Shown here one piece after another: positions 17,062-24,887 of a DNA stretch of 64,000 nucleotides. A program made the translations under genes and the position numbers. Origin of the DNA: Mycolicibacterium rhodesiae JS60 (lineage in GTDB: Bacteria > Actinomycetota > Actinomycetes > Mycobacteriales > Mycobacteriaceae); contig AGIQ01000005.1 of the NCBI GenBank assembly GCA_000230935.2, forward strand, positions 371,758-435,757, written 5' to 3'. The number at the start of each line of letters is the position of its first letter. Position 1 is the first letter of the stretch. A model generated the notes under the pieces. The model saw nothing but the letters and a program-made list of their open reading frames with translations, was not told the origin of the DNA and searched no databases.

Positions 17062-17962
17062 CCGCCAGAAAGTCCACGATCCGCTTGCCGACCGCGTCGG
17101 GCTGTTCGAGTTGCAGAAAATGCCCGGCGTGCTCGACGACCGCCACCTCGCTTCCCGGTGGCAGGACGTCGCGCACCCATGGCGTGAATTCCGCTGTCAT
17201 ACAACCGTCGTCGCTGCCGTGCAGGTACAGCGTCGGAAGCACCGGCGGCTCGAGCCACAACCGCTGCAGTGCGGCGTAGCGGGCCGGTGGGCGGGTGTTG
17301 CGGATCATGGCCCGATAGGTCCCCAATGCGGCGCGCCAGCGGTCCGGGGAGCCGATCGCGGCGTCGACGTGGCGCAGATCCTCGGCGGCGTTGTAGCCGG
17401 GCGACCATCGCCGCCACAACAGCGGCACGATCCACGACGACGAGCGTTCGGGCAGGACCGGCAGCTGGAAGTAACTGATGTACCAGCTGCGCAGGAACTG
17501 CCTCGCCCCCAGCCGCGCCAGGCGGCCCTTGTTGGCCAGCGGCCTGCCGGCGCGCGGCCGCATCGCTGCCGACGGCGGCACCGACATGACGACGGCCTTC
17601 ACAAAGGGGCTGTCCGGCATCGCGGCCAGGCCGGTGGCGGCGATGGCGCCCCAGTCGTGGCCGATCACGACGTCGGCATCGGTGGGATCGCACGCGGCGC
17701 GCACCTGCAGTGCGTCGTCCATGACAGCACCGATGTGATAGCTGCCGTCGGTGGGGATCGAAGACGGCACATAGCCGCGCATGAACGGTGCGATGACGCG
17801 GTAGCCGGCGGCCACCAGGTGCGGCGCGACTTTCCGGAATCCATAGGCGGTGTCAGGAAACCCGTGCAGACACAAGGCAATCGGACCGTCGTCAGGCCCC
17901 CAGCTCAGTGCGCGCAGCTGCACCGCCGGCGCCGAGACGTCAATCCAGCGTGGCTCGCTCAT
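17048..17962 (-). CDS. alpha/beta hydrolase, epoxide hydrolase-like
   Basis: 304-residue alpha/beta hydrolase. The oxyanion motif HGFPDTAYGF (33-42) and nucleophile elbow GHDWGA with Asp103 are those of epoxide hydrolases and haloalkane dehalogenases. The C-terminal histidine is in EHAGHFLQLEQP. The product is most likely a soluble epoxide hydrolase; substrate unknown. SD-like AAGGG lies before the ATG. It is just downstream of the two Mce-associated genes on the same strand (12-bp gap), so it may be the last gene of that operon. Confidence 0.85.
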   Translation of the reverse strand: MSEPRWIDVSAPAVQLRALSWGPDDGPIALCLHGFPDTAYGFRKVAPHLVAAGYRVIAPFMRGYVPSSIPTDGSYHIGAVMDDALQVRAACDPTDADVVIGHDWGAIAATGLAAMPDSPFVKAVVMSVPPSAAMRPRAGRPLANKGRLARLGARQFLRSWYISYFQLPVLPERSSSWIVPLLWRRWSPGYNAAEDLRHVDAAIGSPDRWRAALGTYRAMIRNTRPPARYAALQRLWLEPPVLPTLYLHGSDDGCMTAEFTPWVRDVLPPGSEVAVVEHAGHFLQLEQPDAVGKRIVDFLAATAS

Positions 17963-17974
17963 GGCCCTTGCTCG

Positions 17975-18634
17975 CTAGACCGGATCGAATCCCGAGATGA
18001 GCCAGCGGCCGTCGACCTTGTCCAGCGTCACCCGCACGCTGGAGGTGGTGCTCGTGGGCGGGTCGGTACCCATGACGACGGTCTGGTTCACGAACAGCAG
18101 CACCACCGCATGTTCGCCCTTGGGCGATACCGACACCGATGCGGCCGCCGGCACCTGGGCCACCGCGGAGATCTTCTTCTCCTTGGCGCCGGGGATGACG
18201 ACGTTGTTGACCAGCTGGGTGTAGGCGTCCAGGAAGCTTCCGGTCAGCCGGTCGCGGGCGGCACCGAGATCCTTGTCGACGGTCTCCGGCTTGTAGCTCA
18301 GCAGGGCGACGGTGGAGTCCTTGGCGGTCTGCACCGATTCGGTGCGGGCACGGTCCGCATCCCGCGTCGACCAGGCCTGCCAGCCGAAGTACCCGGCCGC
18401 CGCGGCCAGCAGCACCGCCACGACCGACACGACCGCCAGGGCCACCACCGCGCCCAGCCCGCGGCGCCGCTGGGTATCGGCTGCGGGCGCGGCTTCCGAC
18501 GTCTCCTCAGCCTCCTCTGCGGGGGCCTCCTCGATCTCACTCTTGGTGAGGTCGATCGCCGGAGCTTCCTCCGCGGAGCTCTTGGTGATGTCGACCGCAG
18601 CGGTCTCGGGTGTATCGGGCTTGTCGTCGGTCAC
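17975..18634 (-). CDS. Mce-associated membrane protein (Mas/Omam type)
   Basis: 219-residue protein with an acidic N-terminal cytoplasmic region rich in Glu/Ala (1-55), one transmembrane helix (about 60-82: GLGAVVALAVVSVVAVLLAAAAGYF in part) and an extracytoplasmic NTF2-like domain of about 130 residues. This is the layout of Mce-associated proteins that stabilise Mce lipid importers. Its ATG overlaps the stop of the upstream paralogue by 4 bp. No mce operon is within the window, so it is an orphan pair of the Omam type. Confidence 0.87.
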   Translation of the reverse strand: MTDDKPDTPETAAVDITKSSAEEAPAIDLTKSEIEEAPAEEAEETSEAAPAADTQRRRGLGAVVALAVVSVVAVLLAAAAGYFGWQAWSTRDADRARTESVQTAKDSTVALLSYKPETVDKDLGAARDRLTGSFLDAYTQLVNNVVIPGAKEKKISAVAQVPAAASVSVSPKGEHAVVLLFVNQTVVMGTDPPTSTTSSVRVTLDKVDGRWLISGFDPV

Positions 18635-19242
18635 GGTACGAACTCCACTTTCGAAACCTTCGCTTCATCGGCGCCGGTCTTCTTGACCGTCAAGCGCATC
18701 CGCCAAGCGCGAGGTGGTTGGTTGGGCGCGCCGGCATTGGAGGTCGTGACGGTGACGGCCACCAGCACCTGGCCCTCAGTGCCCGACACAGACTCCAGCC
18801 CGGCCTCGGTCACCTGACCGTCAGATTTCGACTGGGCCTGCTTGACCACCTCGATGAACGGCTGGGACCGCTTGGCGAAGTCGTCGTAGAACGAATCGGT
18901 GGCCGAGTCGAGGATGCGCTGCACATCCTTGTCGGCCTCGTCGAAGTGGATGGTGGTCAGGTTGATCGCGCCCTGCCTGCCGACTCCGACCAGGAGTTCG
19001 CGCAACTGGGTGGCCTGCTTGGCCTCGTACCAGCGGTAGCCGAGCCACCCCGTCAGAGCGCCGAGGATGACCGCCACGATCGTCACGGCGATCAGCGCCA
19101 CGACGACGCCCCTGGGCCGTTTGGACTTGGCCTCCGGTGCGACGAGCGGCCCGTCCTCCGAAGTCTCGGTGGTCTCCTCGACCTCGTCCACCTCGTCTGG
19201 CGTAGCGACCTCACCCTCGGGTGCGGCAGGCTCGTCAGCCAT
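18631..19242 (-). CDS. Mce-associated membrane protein (Mas/Omam type), first of a pair
   Basis: 203-residue paralogue of the next gene: acidic N-terminus (EVDEVEETTETSEDGP), one transmembrane segment (about 44-66) and an extracytoplasmic domain with LRELLVGVGRQGAINLTTIHF split by the family's usual spacing. GAGGGAGAA lies before the ATG. It is the first gene of an operon and is coupled by ATGA to the second Mas gene. It probably forms a complex with that product in the envelope. Confidence 0.87.
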   Translation of the reverse strand: MADEPAAPEGEVATPDEVDEVEETTETSEDGPLVAPEAKSKRPRGVVVALIAVTIVAVILGALTGWLGYRWYEAKQATQLRELLVGVGRQGAINLTTIHFDEADKDVQRILDSATDSFYDDFAKRSQPFIEVVKQAQSKSDGQVTEAGLESVSGTEGQVLVAVTVTTSNAGAPNQPPRAWRMRLTVKKTGADEAKVSKVEFVP

Positions 19243-19319
19243 AGTTCTCCCTCTGCGGTACTGCGGGCCGAATCACCCGCACTGGGGCGCAAGGCTACCG
19301 GTAGGCCCTGTGAGGCCCG

Positions 19320-19793
19320 TCACGGGTTCGCTACGGCAGCCTCCAGATCGGCGATGACGATCTTGCGCATGCCGAGCATGGCGCCGGTCGCGGCGGTGGC
19401 CCGGGCCGGGTCGGGATCGCCCAGCAGTTCGTACAGCCGGGTGGGCACCACCTGCCAGCTCAGGCCGAAGCGGTCCTTGAGCCAGCCGCACTGGGACTCC
19501 TGACCGCCGGCCACCAGAGCCTCCCAGTAGTAGTCGACTTCGGCCTGGTCAGCGCATTCGATCACAAACGACACGGCTTCGGTGAACGAGAACACCGGCC
19601 CGCCGTTGATCCCGACGAACCGGGTGCCGTCGAGGTTGAACCCGGCCGACACCACCTCACCGGGGGTGCCGGGACCGGCTTCGGTGTAGCGATTCACGTG
19701 TTCGACGGACGAGTTCGGAAACACTTCGGTGTAGAAGCGCATCGCCTCCTCGAGGTCGTTGTCGAACCACAGTGACGGGGTGATGGTGGGCAC
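19320..19793 (-). CDS. VOC-family protein, PhnB-like
   Basis: 157-residue vicinal-oxygen-chelate protein of the PhnB/3-demethylubiquinone-methyltransferase-like group (SLWFDNDLEEAMRFYTEVFPNSS, EALVAGGQESQCGWLKDRFGLSWQVVP in part). The family's members are mostly of unknown function; a metal site is not certain. The GTG at 19793 is chosen because GAGGAGG lies 6-7 bases upstream, whereas the in-frame ATG at 19850 has no SD. Confidence 0.85.
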   Translation of the reverse strand: MPTITPSLWFDNDLEEAMRFYTEVFPNSSVEHVNRYTEAGPGTPGEVVSAGFNLDGTRFVGINGGPVFSFTEAVSFVIECADQAEVDYYWEALVAGGQESQCGWLKDRFGLSWQVVPTRLYELLGDPDPARATAATGAMLGMRKIVIADLEAAVANP

Positions 19794-19901
19794 GGGCGCC
19801 TCCTCTAGTTGGGTTCCATAGGGCTGACCCGCAGGGGTGCCGAAAATCATCGCTAGAGCCGCTAGGTAACGTGCTGTTCAGGTTCGGTCGAGAGGATGCC
19901 C

Positions 19902-20762
19902 GTGAGCAGCACGAACAGTGGTCAGACAGTGGAGTTCCGCGGCGACGCCGACCTCACCCTTATTGCCGACGAATGGAACCGCGGCGCGCCGGAGGCCGCC
20001 GACCGGCCGACGATCCTGATGCTGCACGGCGGTGGCCAGAATCGGTTCTCCTGGAAGAACACCGGCCAGGTGCTGGCCGACCACGGCTTCCATGTGATCG
20101 CGCTGGACGCTCGCGGCCACGGCGACAGTGACCGGGCGCCCAACGCCGAGTACACGGTCGACGCGCTGTCCACCGATGTCCTGCAGGTGCTCGAGCAGAT
20201 CGGCCGGCCAGTCGTGTTGATCGGGGCCAGCATGGGCGGACTGACTTCCATCCTGGTCGCCAAGCACGCCGGACCGGCCAAAGTGACCAAGCTGGTGCTG
20301 GTCGACGTGGTGCCCCGCTTCGAGAAGGGCGGCAGCGCCCGGATCCGCGATTTCATGTTCAGCCATGTGCACGGCTTCGAGAACTTGGAGCAGGCCGCCG
20401 ACGCCATCGCCGAATACCTGCCGCACCGCAAGCGGCCGAAGAACCTCGACGGCCTCAAGAAGAATCTGCGGCTGCGTGAGGGGCGGTGGTTCTGGCATTG
20501 GGATCCGGCGTTCCTGACCGCGCCCGGCGACGATCCGTTCGTCCGGGTGGAGCGCATCGAGCGGGCCGCGATCAACCTGAGCATCCCGATCCTGCTGATC
20601 CGCGGCAAGCTTTCCGATGTCGTCAGCGAAGAAGGGGTGCAGGACTTCCTCGCCAAGGTGCCGGCGGCGGAGTTCGTCGAGCTCGCCGATGCCGGCCACA
20701 CCGCAGCCGGTGACGACAACGACGCGTTCAGCGAGGCCGTCGTCTCGTTCGTCACCCGCTGA
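19902..20762 (+). CDS. alpha/beta hydrolase
   Basis: 286-residue alpha/beta hydrolase with HGGGQNRFSW oxyanion loop (42-51), RGHGDSDR, nucleophile elbow IGASMGG with Ser110, and a C-terminal ADAGHTAAGDDND containing the histidine. Likely an esterase or peroxidase-like hydrolase; substrate unknown. The GTG at 19902 fits the GAGAGG SD six bases upstream; the ATG at 19896 is too close to it. It stands alone between the VOC gene and the broken methyltransferase. Confidence 0.85.
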   Translation: MSSTNSGQTVEFRGDADLTLIADEWNRGAPEAADRPTILMLHGGGQNRFSWKNTGQVLADHGFHVIALDARGHGDSDRAPNAEYTVDALSTDVLQVLEQIGRPVVLIGASMGGLTSILVAKHAGPAKVTKLVLVDVVPRFEKGGSARIRDFMFSHVHGFENLEQAADAIAEYLPHRKRPKNLDGLKKNLRLREGRWFWHWDPAFLTAPGDDPFVRVERIERAAINLSIPILLIRGKLSDVVSEEGVQDFLAKVPAAEFVELADAGHTAAGDDNDAFSEAVVSFVTR

Positions 20763-20845
20763 CGGGTGTCTTTCCGCCCGCCGAGCGTGGGTGTCGCCGG
20801 TGAAGCCACCGACCCGTCTCAACGAGTTCCCGCACGCTCGACGTG

Positions 20846-21395
20846 CTAGCGAAGGTGCTTTTGCGCGACGAGCCGTTCAACTAGCCCGATCTTGAACCGC
20901 TCCGCTCGCTCGATGGTGAACTGCCGCTGCTCGACCTTGGTGCGCGGGCGCCGCATGGTCGACAAGGATGAGCTTGCCGCCAGGGCGCAGTACCCGGGTC
21001 ATCTCGTCGAGCGCGGCGTCCGTGTCGGGAATTGCACACAGACCGAAGGTGCACACGACGGTGTCGAAGCTCTCGTCTGCAAACGGCAGGTGGTGCGCAT
21101 CGCCCTGGCGCAGATCAACATCACGCCCCAGCTCGACAGCGCGGGCCTTGGCGATCGCCAGCATTTGTGCACTGAGATCGATGCCCGTCAGGGCAACGCC
21201 TTTCGGATATGCGCTGAGGTTGAGACCGGTGCCGACGGCGACTTCGAGCGCGGCGCCGCCGGCCTGGGAGCAGGCCCAGCTGCGCGAGTCGCCGAAGAAC
21301 ATCCGTTCCACGAATTGCATCTCGCGGTCGTAGCCGCGGGATTTCTTGTCCCAGTAGCGATGCCACCGCTCGGTGTGCTCGCGCGTCTGAACCAT
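20846..21395 (-). pseudogene. class I SAM methyltransferase, broken by an out-of-frame internal deletion
   Basis: The reading frame from ATG 21395 (MVQTREHTERWHRYWDKK; SD AGAAGGG) is a normal UbiE/Coq5-type methyltransferase through VAVGTGLNL (SAM motif I) and VLRPGGKLILVDH. It then runs into unrelated sequence and stops at 20877. The typical C-terminal end of the family, FTIERAERFKIGLVERL, is present just downstream in another frame, ending at 20846. About 35 residues between are missing. The simplest reading is an internal deletion that also shifted the frame. It lies 19 bp after the P450 gene and was probably its operon partner. Confidence 0.75.
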
Positions 21396-21414
21396 GTCGA
21401 TCCCTTCTGCCGCG

Positions 21415-22719
21415 TTAGCGCGCGGCGACGACGATGCGGGCCCGCCGCTGCGGGACGTTCGTGATGTTTCGGACATAGCCTCGTTCAGGCTCGCCGCCGG
21501 CAGGCACCGCGAGGCGGTATCGGATAAGGATCTCGCGCAGCACGGCGGCGCCTTCCATGAGCGAGAACCCGGCGCCGATGCAGCGGCGCACTCCGCCGCC
21601 GAACGGTAGCCACGTGTTCGATTCCACCTCGCCGTCAAGGAAACGACTGGGCCGATAGGTCCATGTGTCGGGATAGCTATCGGAACGTTGGTGAGCCAGC
21701 AGAATCGACGTGTTGACGACGGTTCCTGCAGGTAGCATCCACCCGCCGATCTCCTGCTGGTGAGTGAGTTTGCGTGCGGTGGAGGCGATTACCGGATGTA
21801 GGCGCATGCTTTCCTTCAACAAGGCCTCCAGGAATTTGTCGTCCCCGTCGCGCGCGGCGGTATAGGCCTGGTGTTGCAGGTCGGGATGGCGGGCCAATTC
21901 GTACAGCGTCCAGGACAGCGCCGCGGCCGTTGTCTCATGCCCGGCCAGCAGCAGGGTCACCAACTGATCGCGCAACTCGGCGTCGGTCAGTGGCGCGTCG
22001 CCGGTTTCATCCCCGACGTTCAGAAGGCGAGACAAGACATCGGTCCGCTCGCCAAGATCACCCGACTGCCGACGTTGGGCGATCTCGGCGTAGAGCAAGG
22101 CATCGACCTCAGATTGATTGTCGCTGAACCGCTTCCACGGACCGAAACGGTACAGCCCAGGAAACGCCCAGCCCAGTAACACAATGGGGCTGATGTCGAC
22201 CATCCGGTGCAATCGGGGTGCCAGCCGGTCGCGGGTGCGCTCGTCGGTGACACCGAACACCACGCGCATGATCACTTCGAGGGTCAGCGCGTTCATTCGA
22301 TCCAGCGCGGCGAACTCTGCGCCGCTGTGCCACCGATCGACCTCAGCCTTCGCGAGTTCGGCGACAAGGTCGCGATAGCCCCGCAGCGCCGCGCCGTTGA
22401 ACGCCGGCATGAGGAGCCGACGTGCCCGGGCGTGCTCGTCCTCGTCCAGCAGCAGCACGGAATGCGCGCCCATGACGGGGCCAAGGACCTGGTTGCCCTC
22501 GCCCGCATGGAGATCGACGGGATCTGCCGCGAATATCTCCTTGATGTGCTCGGGGCGGTTGAACACCACGAGGTTGTCGGCGTAGGGCGGCACCCGCAGC
22601 GAGAACACATCACCGTAGCGACGAGCCATCGCTGGGAGCAGCCAGGCACGCTTGCGCTGAAACAGCACGCTCTGAATTGCGGCCGGCCATCGCGGCCCTG
22701 GCGGATATGGGGATCGCAT
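21415..22719 (-). CDS. cytochrome P450
   Basis: 434-residue P450 with the I-helix AGHETTA, the K-helix ExxR in LLKESMRLHP, and the haem-binding FGGGVRRCIGAG with axial Cys380. It resembles the mycobacterial CYP135/CYP138 group by eye. Monooxygenase needing ferredoxin and reductase, neither of which is adjacent. The ATG at 22719 (MRSPYPPGPR) has AGGGAG upstream; no long upstream extension is credible because the divergent promoter lies there. A TetR gene is divergent, with an operator-like dyad between, so it is probably repressed by that regulator. Confidence 0.92.
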   Translation of the reverse strand: MRSPYPPGPRWPAAIQSVLFQRKRAWLLPAMARRYGDVFSLRVPPYADNLVVFNRPEHIKEIFAADPVDLHAGEGNQVLGPVMGAHSVLLLDEDEHARARRLLMPAFNGAALRGYRDLVAELAKAEVDRWHSGAEFAALDRMNALTLEVIMRVVFGVTDERTRDRLAPRLHRMVDISPIVLLGWAFPGLYRFGPWKRFSDNQSEVDALLYAEIAQRRQSGDLGERTDVLSRLLNVGDETGDAPLTDAELRDQLVTLLLAGHETTAAALSWTLYELARHPDLQHQAYTAARDGDDKFLEALLKESMRLHPVIASTARKLTHQQEIGGWMLPAGTVVNTSILLAHQRSDSYPDTWTYRPSRFLDGEVESNTWLPFGGGVRRCIGAGFSLMEGAAVLREILIRYRLAVPAGGEPERGYVRNITNVPQRRARIVVAAR

Positions 22720-22747
22720 CGGCTTCTCCCTCGACACGTCGGCGTCG

Positions 22748-22782
22748 GATAAACACCTGTTTGATTCAAACGTTTGTTTATC
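22748..22782. promoter_or_regulatory. TetR-type operator between P450 and TetR genes
   Basis: A 35-bp interrupted palindrome, 17 bp on each side of one central base, with 14 of 17 positions matched. The outer arms are GATAAACA and TGTTTATC and the inner arms TTTGA and TCAAA. It lies 16 bp before the TetR start and 29 bp before the P450 start, next to the TAGGCT -10 (22786-22791) of the TetR gene. Confidence 0.8.
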
Positions 22783-22797
22783 ACGTAGGCTGGCGGC

Positions 22798-23403
22798 ATG
22801 CAAGAGTCGCCTGCAGACACCGGCAGCAAGGACAAGTTGCGTCGGGCCGCGTTGCATTGCATTGCTCAGCGGGGCTACGCCGTCACATCCTCGCGGGACA
22901 TCGCCCGGGAAGCCGGAGTCAACGTCGCATCGATCAACTACCACTTCGGCAGCAAGGAAGCCTTGGTCACCGAGGCACTGGGCGAATGCTTCGGGATGTG
23001 GAACGAACGCGTCGAGACGGCGTTCGTCGCGGCCGCCGGCCTGGCACCCCACGACCAGCTGGCGGCGATTCTGAAGGCCGCGATCGATTCCTTCTCCGAA
23101 CTCCGGTCCTCGATCCACGCGTGCATCGAAACCTACGCTCCCGCATTGCGATCCGATGAGTTGCGCGAACGCATGGCGGCCGGCTATGCCACCGTCCGCG
23201 AGTCCGCGGTACAGCTGGCAGCCAAGGCGATGCACGATCGCGGCGTGCCGGTCCCGGACAACCTCGCCGCGATCGCCTCGGTCCTCATGGCGGTGTGTGA
23301 TGGCCTGATGCTGCAGTGGATCGCCGATCCGGCCGCTCCACCGAATGCCGTCGCCACGCTCGACGCACTCAGCGCGATCGGCGCCTTAGCCAATATGCGC
23401 TAG
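22798..23403 (+). CDS. TetR-family transcriptional regulator
   Basis: 201-residue regulator. The N-terminal helix-turn-helix reads RRAALHCIAQRGYAVTSSRDIAREAGVNVASINYHFGSKEALV in family order (residues 15-57), followed by an all-helical ligand domain of about 135 residues with a TetR_C-like end. ATG at 22798 with TAGGCT six bases upstream suggests a leaderless message. It faces the P450 gene across a dyad, so autorepression and repression of the P450 by a small ligand are likely. Confidence 0.9.
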   Translation: MQESPADTGSKDKLRRAALHCIAQRGYAVTSSRDIAREAGVNVASINYHFGSKEALVTEALGECFGMWNERVETAFVAAAGLAPHDQLAAILKAAIDSFSELRSSIHACIETYAPALRSDELRERMAAGYATVRESAVQLAAKAMHDRGVPVPDNLAAIASVLMAVCDGLMLQWIADPAAPPNAVATLDALSAIGALANMR

Positions 23404-23417
23404 GCCTTCCCATCAGA

Positions 23418-23441
23418 CTATTCAAGTATTACCTTGAATAG
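23418..23441. promoter_or_regulatory. operator-like inverted repeat at the start of the sulfur operon
   Basis: CTATTCAAG and CTTGAATAG are perfect 9-bp arms with a 6-bp spacer, ending one base before the GTG of the ArsR-rhodanese gene. TACCTT (23430-23435) inside it can serve as a -10 for a leaderless transcript. Such a site over a promoter fits autorepression by the ArsR protein. Confidence 0.7.
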
Positions 23442-24125
23442 GTGACTAGTGCCGTCGCAGCGAAGCGCGACTTCAAGGACCGTCTCTATGGGGAGTTCGC
23501 CCGCATCGGCAAGGCCATCGCCAGCCCGCATCGACTGGAAATCCTCGAGGTCCTCGCGCAGGGCGAGCGCACGGTGGAGTCCATCTCGTCCGAAACCAGC
23601 CTCTCGGTGGCGAACACTTCTCGACATCTTCAGCAGCTGCGTCAGGCCCAGCTCGTCAGTACCCGCCGCGACGGGTTGTTCGTCCACTATCGGCTCAGCG
23701 GGCCCGAAGTCATCGGCCTGGTCCTGGCTCTGCGGCGCACCGCCGAGGAACATCTCGCCGAGGTCGATCGGGTGGTGGGTGACTTCTTCGGTGACCGTGA
23801 CGGATTCGAGCCGGTGACACCCGATGAACTGGCGCGCCGGATGAACGACGGCGAAGTAGTCGTGCTTGATGTGCGTCCCGAGCAGGAGTACGCCGCTGGA
23901 CACATCGCCGGTGCGCGGTCCATGCCCGCTGCCGGAATATCGGATCGCCTCGGCGAACTCCCCAGCGATAAGGAGTACATCGCCTACTGCCGGGGACCGT
24001 ACTGCGTGTATGCCGACGAGGCTGTGGCGATGCTACGGGCCAATGGACGTACGGCACAACGGCTTACCGAGGGTTACCCGGAGTGGTGGCTCGCGGGGCG
24101 GCCGGTGCGCACAGCGACCAAGTAG
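23442..24125 (+). CDS. ArsR-family regulator fused to a rhodanese domain
   Basis: 227-residue fusion. The N-terminal winged HTH (about 15-95) contains AIASPHRLEILEVLAQ and SVANTSRHLQQLRQAQLV; the C-terminal rhodanese domain (about 125-225) has LDVRPEQEYAAGHIAGA and active-site loop CRGPYC with Cys183 and Cys188. Rhodanese cysteines accept sulfane sulfur, so the protein probably senses persulfide or polysulfide and loses DNA binding. GTG start directly follows an inverted repeat, and the message may be leaderless. First gene of a four-gene operon. Confidence 0.9.
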   Translation: MTSAVAAKRDFKDRLYGEFARIGKAIASPHRLEILEVLAQGERTVESISSETSLSVANTSRHLQQLRQAQLVSTRRDGLFVHYRLSGPEVIGLVLALRRTAEEHLAEVDRVVGDFFGDRDGFEPVTPDELARRMNDGEVVVLDVRPEQEYAAGHIAGARSMPAAGISDRLGELPSDKEYIAYCRGPYCVYADEAVAMLRANGRTAQRLTEGYPEWWLAGRPVRTATK

Positions 24126-24145
24126 TCACCCATCTAGGAGGAATC

Positions 24146-24886
24146 ATGAGTCGCTATCTCGCCATCGGCTATGGCGCCGTATGTTACGTCATCTTCTTGG
24201 CGGCCTTCCTCTATGCGATCGGCTTCGTGGGCAACCTCGTTGTCCCGCGCAGCGTCGATCACGCTATTGAGGCGTCTCTCGGCGAGGCGGTGGTGATCAA
24301 CGTGCTTCTCCTCGGCCTGTTCGCCGTGCAGCACAGCGTGATGGCAAGACCAGCGTTCAAACGGCGGTGGACCCGGTTGGTGCCCAAGACGATTGAGCGC
24401 AGCACCTATGTCTTGCTGTCGAGCCTCGCGCTTTTCCTGCTGTTCTGGCAGTGGCGGACCATGCCGGCGATCATCTGGGACGTTTCGTGGATGCCCGGCC
24501 GGGTAGCGTTGTGGGTGCTGTTCGCGGCCGGCTGGGTGACCGTCCTGCTGTCGACGTTCATGATCAGTCACTTCGATCTGTTCGGTTTGCGCCAGGTGTA
24601 CCTGGCCTGGCGCGGAACTCCCTACAGCGAGCTCGAATTCCGCACTTCGATGCTGTATCGCGTGGTTCGCCACCCTCTGATGCTGGGCTTCATCGTCGCG
24701 TTCTGGGCGGCACCGACGATGACCGCAGGCCACCTGCTGTTCGCCGTGGCCACGACGGGATACATCCTGATCGCCATCCAACTCGAGGAACACGATCTCA
24801 CCGCGGTCCTCGGTGAGCGGTATCGCACCTACCGTGGCCGTGTGCCGATGCTCATCCCTGGCCTCGGCACCCATCGGGGGGTCTAG
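24146..24886 (+). CDS. mddA: methanethiol S-methyltransferase, MddA type
   Basis: 246-residue membrane protein of the NnrU/isoprenylcysteine methyltransferase-like group with about five helices. The C-terminal RVVRHPLMLGF and ERYRTYRGRVPMLIPG are SAM-binding signatures of that fold. The best match I recognise is MddA, which methylates methanethiol to dimethyl sulfide with SAM; H2S or other thiols are possible substrates. ATG at 24146 with AGGAGG eight bases upstream. It is the second gene, 20 bp after the regulator, and one base before the next start, so it is clearly cotranscribed with sulfur genes, which supports a thiol substrate. Confidence 0.8.
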   Translation: MSRYLAIGYGAVCYVIFLAAFLYAIGFVGNLVVPRSVDHAIEASLGEAVVINVLLLGLFAVQHSVMARPAFKRRWTRLVPKTIERSTYVLLSSLALFLLFWQWRTMPAIIWDVSWMPGRVALWVLFAAGWVTVLLSTFMISHFDLFGLRQVYLAWRGTPYSELEFRTSMLYRVVRHPLMLGFIVAFWAAPTMTAGHLLFAVATTGYILIAIQLEEHDLTAVLGERYRTYRGRVPMLIPGLGTHRGV

Positions 24887-24887
24887 T

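Noticed and set aside
21396..21638. N-terminal extension of the methyltransferase frame
   Set aside because: It overlaps the end of the P450 gene and lacks conserved residues; the SD at 21395 marks the real start.
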